Below, piece by piece: positions 59,149 through 64,000 of a DNA stretch of 64,000 nucleotides. The first letter of the stretch is position 1. Each line of letters opens with the position of its first letter. The stretch is taken from positions 13,504,753-13,568,752 of the forward strand of contig NC_068349.1 of NCBI RefSeq assembly GCF_014633365.1, read 5' to 3'. Below the pieces are notes generated by a model. That model was not told where the DNA came from. It saw only the letters and a list, made by a program, of their open reading frames with translations, and made no database searches. Source of the DNA: Diospyros lotus. Lineage: Eukaryota; Streptophyta; Magnoliopsida; Ericales; Ebenaceae. Made by a program: the position numbers and the translations under genes.

Positions 59149-62100
59149 TTAAGTTAGAGCATATATATTGAGCATGCCCAGCTTGATATAAATGTAATTC
59201 ACATGAGAACCTCTAAGTGACTTGGTGAGTAAATCAACCAATTGATCGTTGGAACCCACATGTATCGTAACTACATCCTCAGAGAGCACATTTTCTCCAA
59301 CAAAGTGGCAATCAACTTCAATGTGTTTGGTTCTCTCATTAAACATAAGATTAGAGGCAATATGTATTGCAACCTGATTGTCACAAATCAATTGCATAGA
59401 CTTGACTTGTGTAACTCCTAACTCCTCAATTAACTGTTTTAGCCACATTATTTCACATATTGTTACAATTATTGCCCTATATTTAGCTTTTACACTAGAT
59501 CTGGTGACAACAGTTTGTTTCTTACTTTTTCAATAGACTAGGTTTTCACTCACAAATACACAGTATCTAGATGTGGATTGCTTGTCACTACGTGATCTTG
59601 CCCAATCAGCATCCATGTATCCCACTATCTAGCTATGTCCATGATTCTGATACAATACACCCCGATCGAGAGCAGCCTTAATATACCGAAGAATACAAAT
59701 CACTGCATTCTTGTGACTGTCACAAGGTGAATCCAAGAACTGACTTACCACACTCATAGCAAATGAAATATCAGGATATGTGATTGTGAGGTAATTAAGT
59801 TTTCGAACTAGGCGCTATCGCTCCCCTTGTCCCGGTAATACTCTGATATTCGGATCCATAGGTGTATTTGTTGGCTTACATCGAAGCAACCCTATCTCCT
59901 GTAGCATATCCAAGGCATATTTTCTTTGAGAAATATAGATGCCTTACTTTGACCGAGCTACCTCAAGACCCAAAAAATATTTCAAGGAACCTAGATTTTT
60001 AGTTTGAAACTTTTGGTGAAGATGTGCCTTCAATTTAGTGCTACCAACATCATCCTCCCTGTAAGTACTATATCATCAATATATACCACTAGAAGAATGT
60101 GGCGGCCAGACTAAGAGCGATAAAAAACAGAATGGTCAGCTTCACTACGAACTAACCCAAATTTAAGAATTGAACTAAATCGACCAAACCAAGCGCGATA
60201 AGATTGTTTTAAGCTATATAAGGATTTTCAAAGGCGACACACCATCCCAGATTCCCCCTGAGCAACAAAGCTAGGATGTTGCTCCATATACACCTCTTGT
60301 AAATCGCCATGAAGGAAGACATTTTTTATGTCTAGTTGATGAAGAGGCTAGTGAAACATAGTAGCAAGGGACAAGAAAAGATGAATAGAGGATATCTTAG
60401 CAATAGTAGAAAATGTATTGCCATAATCAAGGCCAAAAACCTGAGCGTATCCTTTGGCAACAAGGTGAGCCTTAAGGTGATCAATTTGGCCATTAGGACC
60501 AACTTTAATAGTGTAAATCCAGCGATAACCAATAGTAGACTTACCTTTGGAAAGAGGTACCAAGTCCCAAGTCCTAGTGGAATGTAAGGCAGATATTTCT
60601 TCAACCATAACAGCCTGCCACCCCTGATGGGAAAGAGCTTCAGGAACAAATATAGGAAGAGAAACAAAAGATAAAGAAGAAACAAAAATAGAATATCTAG
60701 GGGACAAAGATTTATAACTAACAAAATGTGAAATGGGATAGAGAGTAGTGCAATGATGAGTACCTTTATGAGGTGCAATAAGTAAGCCAAGATCAGAAAT
60801 CAAAGGCGACACACCAAAGGAGGAAGAACTAATAGACACAAAGATCGAGGCGAGAGGCAGAGGACGGTGGAGGAGAAGAGGAAAGGTCAAGAAAAGGAAC
60901 AGGCAAAGATGAGCTAGTAGACATAGACTTGGAACCTCAGACGAGGAGAGAAAATAAGGAGATGACTTAAATAAGGGAACATCCGTTGAAACAAAATAGC
61001 GAGCTAATTGAGGAGAGTGGCAACGATGCCTTTTCTGAAGGCGTGAATAACCTAAAAAAAACACATTTGACAGAACAAACGGATAGCTTATCGCAACCTG
61101 GGGTAAGATGGGGAAGAAAGCAAGTATTCCCAAAGGTACGAAAATGAAGAGAATATAAGGCAACCTGAGGAAAAAGAACAAAATGAGGAATCTGGTGGTC
61201 ATTAAGGATAGAAGATGGCATTCGGTTAATTAAGTAACATGCAGCTAAGACAACATCATCCCAGTATTGAAGCGGAACATGCATATGAAGAAGAAGCATG
61301 TGGGCAGTCTCAATTAAATGATGATTTTTTTGTTCAGCCACACCATTTTGTTGTGGGGTTCCAGGACACTAAGTTTGGTGAAGAATCCCATTGGCTGCCA
61401 TATAGGATTTAAATGGTGAGGACAAATATTCAAGAGCATCATCACTACGGAGCACACAAATAGGCACATTAAACTGAGTTTGAATTTCAGCACAAAATAT
61501 AGTGAAGACAGAAAACAATTCTGAATGTGTTTTCATTAAATATAGCCATGTAATTTGAGAAAAATCATCAATAAAGGTTACAAAATAACGAAAACCGTCT
61601 TTTGAACTGACATGACTGGGACCCCATACATCCGAATGAACCATTGAAAAAAGAGAACTAACACGTTTATTGACTCTACTCTGGAAAGAACTACGACTAT
61701 GTTTCTTAAGTTGACAAGACTCACACTCTAAGGAAGAAATACTAGAGAGGCTAGGAACTATTTTCTTGAGATTGGGTAGAGACGGGTGCCCTAATCGACA
61801 ATGGATCTGTAGTGGGGAAGCAGTCGTTGTGCACACCACTAATGAAGTAGGGTGAGACAGATAGTGCAGTTTGTGAGACTCAAGCCCCGTGCTAATTGTC
61901 TGTCCAGTCCTTTGATCCCGGACAAGAACAAAATCAAACAAAAAAGTTAAGACTACAAGTGAGTTAATTGACATAAAGTAAATTAAAAAGACATTGTGGT
62001 AAATGTAAAACAGATGACAATGGTAAAGTAGGATGGGGTGATGTTGTGCTAATACCCACGACTGAGGTGTGAGAGCCATCAACTAGTGTAACAGAAGGTA

Positions 62101-62714
62101 GAGACTTCAAAGTTCGAATATGAGATAGAAGAGAACGATTACCAAACATGTGATTGGTGGCGCCAAAGTCGAAGATCCTTGGGCCAAGAAAAGATGAGAA
62201 CTGAGTAAAACAAGTAGTAGGGTTATCGGTGTGAGCAAGGGATGTGACAAGTGAAGTGGCCTATTGTGTTGCCCGAAATTGAAGGAACTGAGTATACTCC
62301 CCCTCGGAGATGGTCATTGGTGAGGAATCATTAGGTGTGATAGGCCCCTGACCTGCAGAATTGCCAACAACAATGGTAGCAGTACTAGCTGCTTGAGGTG
62401 GGCGACCATGTAAGCAACAACAAGTCTCCTGAGTGTGACCAAGAGGATTACAATAGGAGCATTGGGGCCGAGGATGCCCACCGCAACAACGACATGATAC
62501 GGAAAGAACAACCCACTGTTCTAGCTGATCTGATTTGGAGGGTTAATTGGGTCGCCCCAAATCCAGATTGAGATCTGGGTAAGATAGGCCAAGATCTGGG
62601 CAGCAAGCTTGGTTGCTGCTTTAATGGATGACCAAGAGCAGGATGATGACAACAAGAGACAGAAGACTGACAAGGATGATGCGAACGATAAGGATCAGAA
62701 ACGTGACAAGGCAA
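59149..62714 (-). pseudogene. Copia B gag-pol, interrupted
   Basis: Right to left on the - strand: the knuckle CSYCNPLGHTQETC (about 62460-62420); protease with DFGATNHM for the usual DSGA (about 62170); the zinc region HCRLGHPSL ... CESCQLKKH (61830-61700); and an integrase keeping all three acidic sites, HSDVWGP (61640), LRSDDALEY (61440) and NGVAEQKN (61340). RT begins with WIYTIKVGPNGQIDHLKAHLVAKGYAQVFGLDY (split here by position 60530-60430) and has an intact YIDDIVLTG near 60070. RNase H ends SNDQLVDLLTKSLRG near 59215. Stops and frameshifts are frequent from about 60350 leftward and near 61370 and 62000. Confidence 0.92.
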
Positions 62715-63054
62715 ATGACTGTGGAGGCCGAGGTCGACGACAGCTAGCGGCGACGAATAGTGGTTGAGACGTAGGCGACAACGAAGGCTAACGATCGTGG
62801 AAGCTGAGGTCGATAGTGGCTAGCGGCTAGCGACGATGATTGTGAGGGGGTAACCACCAAAACAGAGGAGGAAGGCCAGCAATCACGTGATGCATTTCAA
62901 ATCTGGCAGAGCCTTTTCATCATCCTTTGCAGGCGGTCGGAGAAGACAACCAGCCGCGTTGAACAGAGGTCGTGATGTCAGTCGGAGGTGGTAATGATAG
63001 CGATGGCAGTGACTGAATCTAGGGTCAGGGTTTTTTTCCTTGACTCTAATACCA

Positions 63055-63165
63055 TGTGAATAAAATAATAATGTGTATTATACCAAAAATGTATAATACA
63101 AGAGAATATATATACAAGTATGTTAAGTTAATTGCACTAATATCCCTTACTTATCTTATTTAACA
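63055..63165 (-). repeat. Copia B 5' LTR
   Basis: 111 bp, adjacent to the primer-binding site complement. Confidence 0.92.
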
Positions 63166-63728
63166 GTCATGTTATTTTTTTTCTAATTATATTCTTGTGC
63201 AAGATCGGTGCTCAATGGATGCTCTTTTTGATCTTGTCATTATCTATGCCAGCTACTTATCCTACTACAACAACACCTCATTTTTTAGAGTCATTCCCAA
63301 CTTGGTCATTCTCACTTGTCCACTCTTTGGCAGATGGTTCCTTGTCTTGATTGATTGTTCTAGAGTGTGAGTCTTGTCAATTAGGCAAGCATGATTGTTC
63401 TTCTTATTCTAGTCATCTTTAAAAGTGAGTTGATATTCTTTTTGATCTTGTACAATCCGATATTTATTGTCCTAGTAGAGTCAAGTCTAAACAAGGTTTT
63501 TCTTATTATGTTCCATTCATTAATGATCATTCTCAGTTGTACTTGGCTCTACTTATTCAAATATCGTACTGAGTTGCTTTCTCCGTTCACTACATTTGAA
63601 ATGAGATTACTTAATTTGGTTGTTCTATTCGTATTCTTCAAAGTGATAATGATAAGGAGTATTGTTTTGTAGCTTTTTATCTCATCTTGAGGTTTTGGTC
63701 ATCAATCCTCTTGTCCTTTTACTCGGTG
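63166..63728 (+). pseudogene. Copia C pre-integrase and integrase fragment
   Basis: The + strand continues copia C after copia B: LVHSLADGSLS and LECESCQLGKHD near 63330-63390, then DLVQSDIYCPSRVKSKQGFSYYVPFINDHSQL (in two adjacent frames, 63440-63545), and LQSDNDKEY near 63640. The first two integrase acidic sites are recognisable. It ends where the GC-rich element begins. Confidence 0.7.
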
Positions 63729-64000
63729 AACTAAAACGCGCGGCCGCTGGCTGTCGCGATTATAGCCAAATCGGACACCTTAGGCACCGACCCGGCTAAT
63801 CGGTACCAGGCGGTGCCTAGGCGGCCAAGGCAAACACCTAGCCGCGTGAACTGCCTGGCCGATTATTGCCTAATCGGCCGCCTGGGCCGCGCGAATCAAT
63901 TTAGTATAAATTTATTAGGGTTTTGTTTCCCCTTGCCCGTTACCCCTTCTCTCTCGCGCGCACCGCCACCGACAGTCTATTGTAGAGACGTCGTCGCCTT
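63729..64000. mobile_element. Edge of a second hAT-like GC-rich element
   Basis: It starts aactaaaacgcgcggccgc, then repeats cctaggcgg, cggccgcctggg and gccgattattgcc words, followed by a tttattagggttttg and CT-rich stretch. This is the same plan as the left third of the hAT element at 51190. The right end is beyond the window and the terminal repeat is degraded (ctaaaa for ttctaaaa), so family membership is inferred from composition and word order. Confidence 0.55.

Larger units (their letters stand above)
59023..63165 (-). mobile_element. Copia B, full length with very short LTRs, nested in copia C
   Basis: LTRs are only 118 bp (59023-59140) and 111 bp (63055-63165), starting TGTGAATAAAATAATAAT and ending TATTTAACA. 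Flanks are GTCAG and GTCAT, a duplication with one change. The complement of a primer-binding site (gactctaatacca, about 63041-63053) adjoins the right LTR. The polypurine tract complement (ctccccccttaag) follows the left LTR. The - strand order is gag knuckle, protease, integrase, RT, RNase H. The element is 4,143 bp, short for copia, and much of the gag capsid region is unrecognisable. Confidence 0.93.

Noticed and set aside
1..64000. Plastid or mitochondrial insert, or bacterial contamination
   Set aside because: No organellar or bacterial gene order was seen. GT-AG introns and plant retrotransposons run through the whole window.

Overview
This window is nuclear DNA from a flowering plant, probably a eudicot with a repeat-rich genome. 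It holds one host gene, on the + strand: the middle of a CCA-adding enzyme (tRNA nucleotidyltransferase / poly(A) polymerase family). Eight internal exons (1878-57556) are visible. All keep frame across GT-AG junctions and together encode about 236 residues with no stop or frameshift. The 5' exons (motif A, the catalytic Asp pair) and the 3' exons lie outside the window. The species cannot be named from this sequence.

Almost everything else is transposable-element DNA lying in that gene's introns. Intron 1996-21469 (19.5 kb) holds a gypsy solo LTR (2391-2827), a decayed gypsy gag relic (about 5600-6420), full-length gypsy element 1 (7100-12719, + strand, TSD CATAT), an LTR-PBS-leader fragment (12929-13500), a candidate DNA transposon (14196-15131) and full-length gypsy element 2 (15511-21102, - strand, TSD GGATG). 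Intron 21523-22177 holds a copia solo LTR (21657-22025, TSD TCTCT).

Intron 22403-47710 (25.3 kb) holds full-length gypsy element 3 (22776-28178, - strand, TSD ACATG), a rearranged copia E (28980-31814), a 2.07-kb solo LTR (31849-33922, TSD ACAAG), an AT-rich minisatellite inside an unclassified repeat (34056-36515), and a broken copia D on the - strand. D is split by a second large LTR-like block (about 37590-39402) and by copia A (40115-46578, + strand). The 5' LTR of copia A is itself split by a 969-bp candidate DNA transposon flanked by TTA.

Intron 48073-56348 (8.3 kb) holds a copia 3' relic, a decayed gypsy X (- strand), a gag-protease-only gypsy Y nested in X, and a non-autonomous hAT element (51190-52012, 8-bp TSD) nested in the LTR of Y. 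After the last visible exon lie copia C (+) split by short-LTR copia B (59023-63165, -), then the edge of a second hAT-like element at the window end.

No retroelement here looks autonomous: each has stops, frameshifts, deletions or lost catalytic residues. I saw no CRISPR array, rRNA, tRNA gene or bacterial-type operon, and no convincing previously undescribed biological system. The most unusual signals are the intact host gene stretched by nested insertions, two defects shared at the same sites in two divergent gypsy elements, and two small transposons with GC-rich, gene-like interiors.
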